A stretch of 64,000 nucleotides of DNA from Gracilariopsis chorda (GCA_003194525.1 NBIV01000094.1:1-64000), one strand, 5' to 3'; shown: positions 9,855 to 20,699, counted from the stretch's first letter. The notes: generated from the sequence alone by a model not told the origin. A program made the numbers and translations.

Positions 9855-10660
9855 TGTGCTGACTCTTGCTACGCTTTGTATGTTGATGCGGGAGAGGGAG
9901 CAACGGCATTGTTTTGGGATGAAGCTAGGGGCTTGGAAGACTGCGAGGAACAGGTGAGTTTGCTATGCTGTTCACTTTTCAATATGGACGAGGACCTGAC
10001 ATGTTTTGTTTCTTGATACGGAGCTATATGAATGAGAAGAAGTGGGTCGGGTGAGCAGAAGTGGTTGCTACAAGGTGAGTTAGACTGCTAATTTTATCTG
10101 GTAACGACTACGCGCGGAGATCTGACAAGATTTTGTTGCTGTTGCGACGCGTTGTGGATGCGGTGATAGGTGAGAGCGAATGAATGGCGAGCATAGAGTT
10201 GAGTGCGGTTGTGTTTTAGTTTTGCTTCGTTTTTGGATGGAGATCTGACATTTTTCTGTGTGTTAGCGCGAAGGGAGAGGCATGAGGGAATGGGTGCGAA
10301 GAACTGGTTGCTACAAGGTGAGTTTCATTGAGAATGTTTTCTGGGACTGGCTACCTACAGAGATCTGACACGTTCTTGTTTATTGATGCGAAGCGAGCGA
10401 GATGGGAAATGGGTTCGAAGAAGTGGTGGTTGCAAGGTGAGTTTAAGTGCTAATGTTATCTGGTATTGGCTATGTACGGAGAACTGACAAGTTTTTGGTT
10501 TCTGCTGCGAAGCGTTGTGGATACCGTACTAGGTGATAAGGAGTGGGTGCTTTTCTTAGAGGTGAGAGCGGTGGCAAAGTTATTTTGGATTCTTTATTTG
10601 ATGGAGATCTGACTTTTGTTTGTTTATTGATGCGAATGTGCGAGAAAGAAGTTGCAGATT
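9855..10660 (+). repeat. About seven diverged units of a ~120-bp tandem repeat with splice-like motifs
   Basis: The core 'GGAGATCTGACA' followed by a T-rich run and 'TTGATGCGAAGCG' recurs at about 9859, 9996, 10122, 10246, 10366, 10485 and 10609, spaced 119-137 bp. Between cores a second motif 'CTACAAGGTGAGTT' or 'AGGTGAGAG' recurs (about 9952, 10071, 10169, 10312, 10433, 10561). GGTGAGTT is a perfect 5' splice site and CTGAC a classical branch-point string, but a consistent 3' splice site is not visible in all units. The array sits between the transposase 5' end and the CTAG cluster, so it may be a subterminal repeat region of the element, or a leader of repeated mini-introns transcribed rightward. 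Confidence 0.6.
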
Positions 10661-10884
10661 GGATGAGGTTTGATGGTTTCTAACGAGTGTTTGTTTTTGT
10701 TTGCTTATTTGTATCTTCTGCAGGTGCGAATGGGGAGGTCAAAGGGAGAAGGTGCAGCGAGGGGGGATGAGCAGAGGTTTGGATGAGGTACGTGTGTTCA
10801 ACACAAGTTGTGTTATTGGAGGCGTCGTGATGAAAGGAGGGAGCGCATTCTAACTTGTTTCTTTGTGGTTTCGTTTTGTGACGG

Positions 10885-11034
10885 GTACAGGCCTCGCCTC
10901 ACCATCTATCGTGGAATGGAGACCGTTTTTGTTACCATTTTCGATTTGTTCTAGGCGCACTACGCCTGGAGCAAAATGAAACGACAATGAAAGCGGTTTC
11001 CATTCCACGATAGACGGTGAGGGGAGGCCTGTAC
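10885..11034. repeat. Long hairpin: 41-bp inverted repeat with 68-nt loop
   Basis: The left arm 10885-10925 (beginning GTACAGGCCTC) and the right arm 10994-11034 are inverted copies matching at 38 of 41 positions. The loop contains a smaller hairpin, AGGCG-CACTA-CGCCT. The arms could be a foldback MITE, a cruciform-forming subterminal element, or a small-RNA precursor. Confidence 0.75.
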
Positions 11035-11112
11035 TGGCGTAGTATAGATTCAAGATTACATCCATTAGACGGGGTAAAAGAGAATGAGTACCGCATCCGA
11101 AACGTCCATGTC

Positions 11113-11397
11113 TGCTAGATTTGATCGCCGATGGTGAATGATCTGGCACTAGATGACAAACATTCACCCCTTCACTGTTCGTATTATTTATGCTCTAGTA
11201 TGAATGAGAACTGAACGATAGACTGCTAGTTTCTTACTGCTAGTATGAATGTTGCTAGTTTTCTCACATTCATCTCTGCATTCATTTGAGCTAGTATTTT
11301 GTGCTAGATATACTAGCACAAAAATTCTGAGATTTTTTTGAATGCCCACAATAGACTTTCTAGCACCCCCAAACTAGAAAAACTAGCACTCAAACTA
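11113..11397. promoter_or_regulatory. CTAG-motif cluster, probable subterminal transposase-binding region
   Basis: CTAG occurs 13 times in ~285 bp (from 11113 to 11397, ten of them in the last 205 bp), where about one would be expected by chance. Most copies are in the context GCTAGT/ACTAGC, in both orientations, with nearby CATTCAT/ATGAATG repeats. Dense short subterminal repeats of this kind are what CACTA-superfamily transposases bind. This probably marks the right end of the Plavaka-type element, although no clear terminal inverted repeat or target duplication could be fixed. Confidence 0.55.
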
Positions 11398-11405
11398 GCA
11401 TTCCG

Positions 11406-13102
11406 AAAACACAGACGTTGCGCCGTGGCTGGCCGTGCCGAACAGTGACACAAAATGTGTGGACAAAAAGTGTGACATACTATGGTTGTAGTATTCTTAG
11501 TTCTATTGGAACCCAATAGTCGTTAAGAGAGGACGGGTCTGCCATTTCATTCTGAAGTAAAGTTAGGTTGTGACTCAGCTTTGAGTTCATCGCCTCCACT
11601 AAGTGACCAACTCTTCCTGGGGTCTCACCACATTCGGTCTCGTTATGCTCACCGGCACAGTATCAACCAGAACTACTGTTCTGTCTTACCCTGAGGTTTC
11701 GCTCAGTTTTCATTGTTTTTAACCTATTGGTTATTTTGTATTGTGGAAACAGGGAGTCGTTCGATCCAGTATTGAGTTCTGCCATGGTGTCTGAATAAGG
11801 AACACCCCCACTGCTTGGCCCCTTTCGGATTTCCACACGACCCGCTGGTTTCTACCCCTTCCTCGGTTCTTTCCGCCTTATTCCCTTTGGATTCTCCGTG
11901 GAACGGAACACCGCTTACACAGACCCTTGCAATCAGTTGACCAGCTGGTAGCCCGATTTCGGTAACACATCCGTCGTTATAGCCGGAAGCTAACTGGATT
12001 TTACACCCAAACACCATGTGGTACGGAGGGCCCTGTTGCTGTGCCTTCCTCGCAAGAGAGCAAGGCTGCCGATACCTTGGAAGGATCTCCCGCCTAAAAG
12101 TATTCCTCCATAGTTTCCGAAAATGGAACCTTGCTACTTCTTAGTCAGATCGAGTATGCCAGTGCGGATGACCATCCAGAACTCAACAATGCATCTCCAG
12201 ACTGTCGCACTGGAGACATCAGGCAAGAAACAAGCAGCAAAAGAGTAGTTCTGCACATCCAACATTTGGATTACAGGCTTCCCTTTGAGATAAATTACGT
12301 CAACAATATTCTTTTCATTGAAGCGTAAGTTCTCTGTACCATGTGAAAACGTGTAAAAATTGTTCCAGGTTCAATCAGATGGAATGGGTCATATGGGCTA
12401 TGTGTTTCCTGGAGCTGGCTTGGCGTCTGAAGTGTCGTGTCTTCCGCATGAGATTTCTCAGTAGCATATAAAGCTTTCCGGGAACAGGTGGAAGAGCTGA
12501 AGATAAAGCTTAGACAGTGGCTACATCGGTAATCATTTTCAGAACCAAAACGGAGTACTGCTCATTGATATGACCCTAAAACGGAGTTACCGGAGCATGC
12601 AAATCATCCATGACGTAAAAGATCGGTTATCCACATGGACGGTCTTGATAAGCCGGTTGGTGACCCTACACGATGTTAGTGAGTGTTGGTCCACTTCCAT
12701 TCCTATCGTTGCAGGAACCTCTGCAGAGATAACTTCGGATAGGAGCAGTATAGCCAGAATTCAGGGTGATGCATCTCAGGGAATCATGATCCTTACCAAA
12801 GAACTGTACACAGAATGAGCTATGCAGATCTTGCGGTTTGACCTGGGAGCTTCAGACGATTTTCAATACGTTCATTAATCCTAAGGGCTTCCTTAGTACC
12901 AATGACGGAAAGCGGTGCGCTGATCTCAACACAAAAGCCGTGCTGAATCCTTTCTCACCTCCCATGGTGAGAGAGAAACTGTAAAGAGGGGTGCAGTCAA
13001 TGACTTTCTTCTGGTGTCGCTTCTGCTCGAACCGTCTTTGCCTCTAGATGGTGGTCCAGTGCGCAGCTACATTACTGGAATGTCCTGGAGAATGTGCAAC
13101 AT
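11406..13102. other. Unassigned decayed sequence
   Basis: About 1.7 kb with only short interrupted frames on both strands. It has the look of eroded transposable-element DNA and ends near a minus-strand gag-like ORF. No gene, RNA or clear repeat boundary is supported. Confidence 0.3.
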
Positions 13103-13513
13103 CTATGCATCGTTGCAAAAATCGGAATGGTGTTTGAAGGAAACGTGCTTCCTTAGAAGCATTTCAAGCGAAGTCAGTGACGAGAGTGAAGAGGAAAGGT
13201 TTTTCAGGGTCTCATTTTCTTCCACGAAGTGGGACATGTCCAATTCTTTCGTAGTCGTTTCTTCATTCGTTCGTAGAAAATCAGACGTCAAGGCATAGAA
13301 CATCTCGAGGTTGGTTACCTCGCGATTGTCTGAACTGGAATCAGAAGCTTTATATTCTTCCTTCAGATCATTCAAGACTCCATTTAAGACTTGAATACCT
13401 GAGTTTCCCTGACTGAAAAACTGCACAACTACTGTCCGTACGTGGTTGAACCTGGAGCCAGTCGAGTGAACACAGGCGGAGTGGTCTTTACTTCCACAAA
13501 TTTGGCACTGCAT
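13103..13513 (-). pseudogene. Gag-like zinc-knuckle ORF, LTR-retroelement relic
   Basis: A 136-codon frame begins with 'CQICGSKDHSAC', a CxxCxxxxH cluster resembling a retroelement zinc knuckle. It continues with an acidic, helix-forming tail. The surroundings (about 12.1-15.1 kb) are eroded and no protease, reverse transcriptase or integrase could be recognised nearby, so family and limits are unknown. Treated as a fossil fragment. It could also be an unrelated small zinc-binding protein. Confidence 0.3.
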
Positions 13514-15249
13514 ACGTTTTCAATCCTTCCCGAACGAGTTCCGTTTTTCTTGTGGAGTCCGAAAACGGTAAGAAAAACCGTTACAGAGTACATAGTGCTG
13601 CTGAAAAAATGTGCCCGAAGCAGCCAAAGAAGACTTTTCTCCGGAAATTTCTTCCTTCTCTTCTTCCAGTTGCATCTGTTCCCGAAGAGCAGTTACAAAT
13701 CTGTTGAACGTAAACCGAGACGTAGTGATTTGGGATATGGGTGTTTATGCCCTACCCTTGATAGGCACCGCCTTGCACAGAAAGCACTGCTTGCGCTCGC
13801 CAGATCCGAACTGCGGTGGGCCATGAAGGTCAAGAATGCTTCACATATCCACGAGGTGCATGAGGCCTCAGTCCAAATTGGTGAAATATTTCTCTTTCAT
13901 CCGCTGTTCGATGTAGAACTGTTCTAGTTTTCCCTGTGCGGCAAAATGACAACCGTTGTTGTTATAATATTTCAACATAACCTTGACCATTTCGTGGAAG
14001 GGTATATTTGGAGCTTTGTTCTCGAAGGATAACTCCCAAGCGGGTCCACCAAAAACATTTAAGCAGGCTTTCTAGCTTTGTTCATGAGAAAGCTCAAACT
14101 AAAGGCAACATGTCTCATAATCCCGAAAGGTATATCAAATTAATTGCTTCTGAGATCAAGAAAACGTCATATTCGTGAAGTACGTGGCGTCCGAAGAGGG
14201 TTTCTTTGAAGTATCTCTTGTAGGGTACTTGGGTGAAACTGGAGTGGGTTGTTGGCCAAACTCGGCATTATACGGTGCTGAATGCTCTGAGATTCCGGTG
14301 CACTAATGTTCTGAGTATGTCCGGTTGGTTATTGGGAGCTTCCAATTGTGGCAAATGTTCATTCTGAACGAAGAACGACGGCAGTGGTACTCGTACTAGA
14401 CAGTGGTGTCCAGTATTCTGCAGATGTGAGTACAATTGGTTCACGGTTTGAATCTTTTTGTACGCTTCCACCCTCTCAAGAAATTGGTGTTTGTCCTTAC
14501 CGTATGCGAGAGATACCCAAATCAAGACCCTAAGACGGCTGCTTACCACATTGCTCTGTGACAAGGCAATAAAGAGAAACGTCCAAAATCAGAAAGACGT
14601 TTACGAACCGTGCGGTGTTATGCTATAGAAACATTGCATAAGCTCCGCGACAGGATATGTCTTGGGTGAAAAACAGGATCGGTGCTGAAAGAAACGATTG
14701 ATACTCGACTCTGCGGTCTACAGATTGTGTGAACCATAGAACCCGAAGACGTTCCACACGTAATTTGCAAGTTTCGAGACGGCATCCAAAAATATTGTAA
14801 CGATTGTTGAAATTATATAACCGCTTCTGTTGAAGCATCTCACTGCCCATTGCGTGCGTTGTTGGAAGTGTGAGCCAATTTGGTAGTACCAAGAAATGAA
14901 ATCTGGATTGAAGATCTCTCCAAGAAGGGGTCGTTCTGCGCTGGCACGGCGGTATGAAAAATACGTAAACGGTAGTTTCCAGGCGTGCATAAGATAGTAA
15001 ACACGAAAAAGGGTATAGTAGAATTAGAACAACAGAGCAGACAACGTCCTCTATAGGCAGCCGGACAAACTTGTTTCCCTTCACTGATAATCTTCTACTT
15101 CGTATACGTCTCCGTCCGAGTTAGAGCCCTATTTGGTTGAGTATTCTAAGCGAAACTTTTTTAACTGACGACACGGTCTAGAAGCTTCTGTCAGAACGGG
15201 AGCGCTGACGCAAGTGTAGCTTACAGCCACACATGCACAAAAACCAGGG
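13514..15249. other. Unassigned decayed sequence
   Basis: About 1.7 kb with several minus-strand frames of 60-150 codons (for example around 14268-14564 and 14623-15084) that give no recognisable domain. Probably the same decayed element as the zinc-knuckle frame. Confidence 0.3.
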
Positions 15250-15700
15250 GCTTGATGATTCTACATAAAGCAGAATATGTCATGCCAAATGCCAATCAGA
15301 TTTTTATGACGCCCAAAACCTCGACTCGTTTTGAGGTTTCCTCTCTCAAAAACTACAAGCAAACAATCTCATTTCTGGCATTCTATAGTCTGTGCAAATG
15401 TACAATGACTCACTCTCCGGGCCCAAAACGCTTGAAAATGGCGTGTTTTCAAAATGGCGCGCCAATTGTTTGCTCTCTCTGCCTAAACCTTTGACAGGCA
15501 CAATTTATGAAATTGTGCCTAAAATTCTCATCTAAATAGAGAACACTGTGTAACCCTTTTGAACCTAAGACGTTATCACTACCATAGTAGCGTTAAGGTA
15601 AGATCTTTATTGGTCAACGGGAAAACAATTGGTTGTCTGTTCGCCATGGGTCTACTTTGCTTAACGCTGTTACAGTAGCGTTAAGCAAAGTTTTGAACTA
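15250..15700. repeat. Cluster of small perfect hairpins upstream of the piggyBac relic
   Basis: Two clean inverted repeats are visible. At 15496-15520, arms AGGCACAATTT / AAATTGTGCCT flank a 3-nt loop. At about 15652-15690, arms ACTTTGCTTAACGCT / AGCGTTAAGCAAAGT flank an 8-nt loop. A GCAAACAAT (about 15357) / ATTGTTTGC (about 15465) pair suggests a longer foldback unit, perhaps a MITE. These may belong to the 5' end of the piggyBac element, but no TTAA-flanked terminus could be proven. Confidence 0.45.
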
Positions 15701-15930
15701 ATTGGCTCTTACTTGACTTAATAAATGCTGAATCCAGCTACAATAGTGGTTGTGGACCCTTCTGAGAACCGTAGAAAGCGTCATTTGAGGTGCACACCCG
15801 TGATTCTGTACTTTGCACACACGCGCAATGCTGGCTACGTCGGCATGATAGTCTCCCAAACTTGAAGTGAACGGCCATACTACATGGACATTGTTTCCAT
15901 TCCATTGAATTCAGATGCACATTTGTTCAA

Positions 15931-17810
15931 ATGAATGATATCACACCAGCGCAGCATGTATCTGACACTATTGCACAGTTCGAAAACCATTCAAATGACG
16001 TAGAGTGCAACTTTGATCAAGCAGGACAACTCAACTTGAACATGAGAGATGACGAAAATTTTGTTATTACAGCTCTTGGATCCACTGAAGAACAAACCGT
16101 GTATGAAACCACACCGCATTGCGCAAATTGGCGCAAACGAAGTGGATTGTATTTGCCAAAGTCACAACTCATTCATTGTGCATATGCTCATAAGAAGGAA
16201 GTGGGTCTCTTTGGGTTATTTTTAAATTGCTCCTTTCTCGAATGTGCTCGAGAATGGACAAGTAAGGAACACTTGAGAAAAGGAGAGAGACAAAGACCTC
16301 TCAGAATGGATGAATTACTAGCATACATTGCTTTAGAACTGGCAAAATTATTATACGAACTTAATCACATTCGTGATTATTGGTGCTCAGCAGATTTGTT
16401 GGGCATTCAGTTCTTCAAAAAGACGATGGAAAGAAATACGTTTATGAGTATTAGAGCCGCAGTGCGCTTATATCCGAGTTATGAACCAGATAGTGCTGTT
16501 TCAGACCCTTTGTGGCACAGTCGCCAGCTTCTGGAACACTTTGCTAGAAATTCCGCTACAATGGTGGCCCCGGTTGGCGTGAGCTCAGTTGATGAAAACG
16601 CATTTTGCTGTAAGGTTTCAGCATCGGCGAGGTCCTATATGAAGTCAAAGCCAGTCAAATTCGGTATCCGTTTCTATGCAGCTTTTGGATGGTCACACGC
16701 GTATCTACATAGCATGCAGGATAACGAATCCGGGAATAGGACAGGTCAGTAGCCTGTGCAGTGATACACATATTTGTTTCGAAATCTTCGTGGGGGTGTG
16801 GATCGAAAGCTAGATGGATCACTTGTAGCGAAATCTTGTTCATCAGCTTTATGTTGCGCTCAAATGTCACACCAAACCCATTTGCATCCTTCACCTGATC
16901 GTGGGCGTCTTATGGTTATGGATAGCTTCTACACGCGCCATGTTCTGGCACGGCAGTTTTCGCAGCTTAGCGACGAAGAATGTAGAGTTCTTGGGACTGT
17001 GAGGTTTACGAACAATGATGATTTGAATAGCCTTGCTCTCAGAGAGGCAACTGAAAGTCTGACAAACGCATATCGCGGTGAATGGCGGCTGGTTCAAGTA
17101 TATCACAAAGAAATGAACACAAGCAATGTGGCGGCAGTAGCAGACAAAACTGGCTTTGTAGTTTTCAAAGACCGTTCCATCGTGTCGTTCTACACAAATG
17201 ACTTAGCGGACACCCCAAGACTACGCATCCATAACAATCATTAGAACGCTAATGCATTTTTCCAGGGGCTTATGCCGTTGGAACGTTGAATTGGAAACCA
17301 GTCAGTGAGTTGCACGACATTGAACGTGCCCGCTATCATCGTGGCGTAAAATCTTTTTATGATCGCGGTTGATAGCTTTGATCAATCTTAATCCACCTCC
17401 GCCACTACATTAAAAGAAAAGCGTGTTTCCATGAGTCTTTTAACCTTTATCCTTGATGCAAGCATCATTAATGCTCATGCGTTGCTGAATGCTATCACAG
17501 AGCATGGGAAAAGCCTTGTCAATGTTAGTGGCATGAAGCAACGAATTATACAACAACTAACATCAGATTCTATCGATTATCACCAAAAGCGAGCTTTACT
17601 GCGCTCTGTTTCACGTTCTGGACCTGGTGTGTTTGTATTTCAGACGATCCCAGTAGGCCGACAGCCTTACATACTGCTAGAGACAGAAGGATAACGTAGC
17701 GTCAGGTGCATATTATGCAAATGCCTCTCAAAGAAAGAAAAGGGTGCGTACACTACCTATTCCTGTACGGAATGTAAACGAAATTTCCGCACGAACGTCT
17801 TTGCCTTCTA
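15931..17810 (+). pseudogene. PiggyBac-type transposase, degraded or multi-exon
   Basis: Segments in piggyBac order lie on one strand. First comes an N-terminal helical region ('RMDELLAYIALELAKLLYEL'). Next are 'VGVSSVDENAF' (first catalytic Asp) and 'YMKSKPVKFGIRFYAAFGW' (15931-16744). After a gap come 'RLMVMDSFYTRHVL' (second Asp) and 'VADKTGFVVFKDRS' (to 17244). 'RYHRGVKSFYDRG' follows near 17320-17365, then a hydrophobic helix 'LDASIINAHALL' (17431 on), and finally 'RCILCKC...CTECKRNF' (17695-17790), the C-terminal cysteine-rich DNA-binding domain. A GTCAGT donor at 16745 with an AG at 16827-16828 would form an 84-nt intron that keeps frame. Later frame breaks, including a stop just after YDRG, are less easily explained and suggest decay. 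Confidence 0.65.
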
Positions 17811-17980
17811 CCATCGGAGAGCTCTGTTTCGAAGGACCCGCCCAGATATATGCATTGCAATCGTAACTGCCAAAGAGATACTCACATACAGAAATAATGG
17901 CAATAGGCAGAACAAAGTAACCACCTCCATAAGGACCGTCAAAGCGTTGCACAAAGAATAAACTTAGTGTTCCTTGTATC

Positions 17981-18776
17981 TGAAGTGTAATGCCCTTAGA
18001 GAGGGATTCTTGGTAATTGGTTGATTTCCCAAATGTTTCGGTAATGTAGTCATTGCATGAACTACGACCACTAATAGTGGATTTGACACGTGGGACACGG
18101 AAGAGTCAATTGGCGGTTGGCCACAGTAGTGGGCATGAACCACCAAAGTGGAGTACTTTAGTTAACTCTATTTATTATTTTTACACCCATTTCTGGGATG
18201 CTTAGTACTTAGTGCGCTGGCGGATTGCCGTCGCACCAGTAGAAATTCCCCAATAAGGGACCCCAACCTGGGGAATTGGCTCTAGACCTCACTGCCTTCC
18301 CGTGTTCTCTACTCCTCTTTATAGGTAAGCACCGTCGCATACGGGAAGTCTAAGCCCCTTGCATATCTAAAGGACCCGAGTATTCGGACTTTTATTCCAG
18401 CGTTCTTGGTGTTCGCCTTGTATAAGGTTTATTTGCCAGCACTGCCGTTAGTCTTCTTCACGACACTCGTGACTCAGCTCGCCCTTATTTTTCCCCGTAT
18501 AGGGTGGCCTTCCCGCTACCCACGGCTCGTGTTCATGCGTGCCACTAACGTGGAACCCTCACCTCTCTATAGGACAACCACCCTCATACACCGCTCCTGC
18601 GGATACCTGATTCTTGCCTCAACCTCCCTGCGCAAGTCGCGACGGGTGGCCTCGGTCTTACAACCTGACACAGTCGTGCCACTTCTGGGAGGGATTTACA
18701 CAACTGGGCTCACCTCTAACGAGGAAAGATCCCGAACTTCTTTCGGTGCACCCCCGCTTCCGGGCATTGCACTACA
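17981..18776. repeat. Solo LTR, copy A (796 bp)
   Basis: It begins TGAAGTGTAATGCCC and ends GGGCATTGCACTACA, so the termini are TG...CA with a long inverted match. It is flanked by a 5-bp duplication, GTATC (17976-17980 and 18777-18781). A reverse-oriented, clearly homologous copy lies at 48893-49687, and a more distant relative starts near 63320. No coding part is attached to it here. The internal family was not recognised. Moderately old, to judge by divergence from copy B. Confidence 0.7.
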
Positions 18777-18815
18777 GTATCCCATACATGCTCTATTCTT
18801 ATCTGGCCAAATAGG

Positions 18816-19160
18816 TCAAATTCCCTCCAAAGAGCATCGAGGCACTTGCACCTGATTTCCTTTTCTAAGAACTCCATGTCGCGCGTGCGTGAATGCTCTG
18901 TACGCCGCCTTGCGAGCCTGGTTGTTTCTGGAACTGATCAGGCCTAATCCAGGATATCCTTCGGATATATTCTCTACGACGGTTGTTCCAATGTTAATCC
19001 AGTAACATGGCGCTCCGCCACATTTTGGACACGCAACATCTTCATTGTGTTTGGTTATCGCAGGAACAAACGTATTTAGTGCAATGTTATTGACCTTTTG
19101 GTCTGATTTTTGTTTTTTGGGGTCAACAACTGCACCTTGCTGCTCGTCACTGTTGCTCAT
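18816..19160 (-). CDS. Small CPxC-motif protein, function unknown
   Basis: A 114-codon frame with an ATG start and polar, Lys/Gln-rich N-terminus. The second half has 'ACPKCGGAPCYWINIG' (three Cys, zinc-ribbon-like half site) and then 'NNQARKAAYRAFTHARHG' and 'GNQVQVPRCSLEGI', an Arg/Lys-rich helix and a conserved-looking tail. It reads as real coding sequence. I recall similar small domains from repeated families in protists but cannot name the family. A solo LTR lies 40 bp beyond its stop codon. It may be complete, or it may be the first domain of a longer gene cut by the insertion. Confidence 0.45.
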   Translation of the reverse strand: MSNSDEQQGAVVDPKKQKSDQKVNNIALNTFVPAITKHNEDVACPKCGGAPCYWINIGTTVVENISEGYPGLGLISSRNNQARKAAYRAFTHARHGVLRKGNQVQVPRCSLEGI

Positions 19161-20699
19161 TGTTGCATTCTGTTAGATGCTTCTAATTGCAATCAAAGAG
19201 CTTTGCAGATGTACACACTGCTCTCGAAGTGTAGCAGAGATACGAGCACCTTTATCTTATGTCTTTGCCAGGGTTTGCATATCAACGGCCACGACAGAAC
19301 GTGTGTGTTACGTTACAGCCATGGCTGACTATCATTTTTGTCGCAAAAATGCTAAGCTGCGTGCAATACGGTGCGATTTCCACGACTGCGAAGCTAAGGC
19401 GGGGTGGGTCCCACAATCGTGGTAGTGCGACTGTCATTAGTAGGGGTGCTGTGGCGCCAATACAGCGGACGCAGAAGGGCGCACCGTCTTTTTCGCTGCA
19501 GCAATTCAAAGCTAGCAGTAGTATAGAGAGTGTGGTGAAACATCTCAGCTCTTTTAGTGTCCAAGATCAGCGACGGGGGTTGTGCAAGCACGACCTGTCA
19601 AGAACACATAGGCGGTGTATATGCGGCTGCCCATGTAACAGAGGTTGCAAATATGTAGTATATGCACTCAAGTACCATTGTATGTGGTTCTATTGTGGTT
19701 GTATTAATCCGAAATTGGCGGGGTCAAAGCGGTAAAGCCGGAGTCTTGGTGGTGTGGCAATGGTGAGGGTGCGTTGAGGGAAAGGGTTGCATGGCAACGG
19801 TGGTGCTGGAGTATGGTTGAGGTACATCACAGCATACTGGGCTGATCTCAAGTCAGACTATCATAGAATGCATTGGAGGCAAATTGATTGAGAGAAGCGT
19901 TGTATTCCAATTGGTATATTGATATTCTCTGCGATAGTAGCGATAAGACCTTTTAGATTCAAAATGGTCAAGGTTCCTTGCAGGACAATTCTGTGCTTGG
20001 AGAGGTGTGTTATCGCTTTCTCCGAACATCTCACCCCACAATATCCACCGTTACTACGCCACTAGCGCCTCTCTTCCTCCCCCTCATCTCATTTCTCTAA
20101 CGTCTCATTTTAGAATCGCTGCCGCCGCGACGCCACTTCATCGCGTTTTCCGAACCCTTTATTACATGATCTTAGTGGCTTCTACGCCGCCACTGCTTCT
20201 ACGATACCCTATCTACTTCCGCAGCACCTCGCCCAACAATTGTTACTACTCGAACATTGCCGATAACCCACCACATACCACAGATCCTACCACTCCACCA
20301 CAGCAACACGTACCAAAATCTCTCCTCACATGTGCCACGCAGACGCTTTCCAAACGTCCCCCTCTATCCATCAACCGTGCCCTGTACCCGCTGGCTCTTC
20401 TTCTCTTCTCCCGATCCCCGCAGCACAATCTCAAGACAGTCCAGAAAACTAACACCACCAAACCCCGTCGTAGCTGTAATCGTGGTCTTCTGTGGGCATA
20501 CTAATTGGTTCTGCAGCTCAATGCGCGTTGTCGAATGGCTCATTTATTTCTCCCGAAGAGACAGCACATATTTTTTTACTTATGTTACATGTTTCGACGC
20601 TTCGAATTCCCATAGAAACCACGCAGTCTCTTGCTCGTTCTCGTGTAGCCCCAATTGGAAGTTGAAATTATTTGAGGACTAAACGGTTCTGTTGATTGC
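19161..20699. other. Unassigned sequence
   Basis: About 1.5 kb with short overlapping frames (for example a Pro/Ser/Thr-rich one at 20007-20504) that look compositional. No domain, repeat boundary or RNA was recognised. Confidence 0.3.

Noticed and set aside
10850-11167. Minus-strand ORF across the hairpin
   Set aside because: It is made mostly of the two hairpin arms and has no protein-like features.
1-11400. Canonical CACTA termini for the Plavaka-type element
   Set aside because: No CACTA...TAGTG pair flanking the unit was found. The CACTA at the hairpin loop is internal. The ends remain undefined.
11757-11790. tRNA T-loop-like GTTCGATCC string
   Set aside because: No matching acceptor, D-arm or anticodon arm could be drawn around it.
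16745-16761. A 17-nt intron in the piggyBac gene (GTCAGT...GTGCAG)
   Set aside because: Too short for splicing, and it leaves a stop directly after. The 84-nt alternative keeps the frame.
17981-18776. A DNA transposon with short TIR (AGTGCAATGCCC) instead of an LTR
   Set aside because: The termini are TG...CA, with an exact 5-bp duplication at copy A and a near one at copy B, which fits an LTR better. The alternative is not fully excluded.
20007-20504. Pro/Ser/Thr-rich 165-codon ORF
   Set aside because: Low-complexity composition, overlapping frames with similar bias, and no motif.
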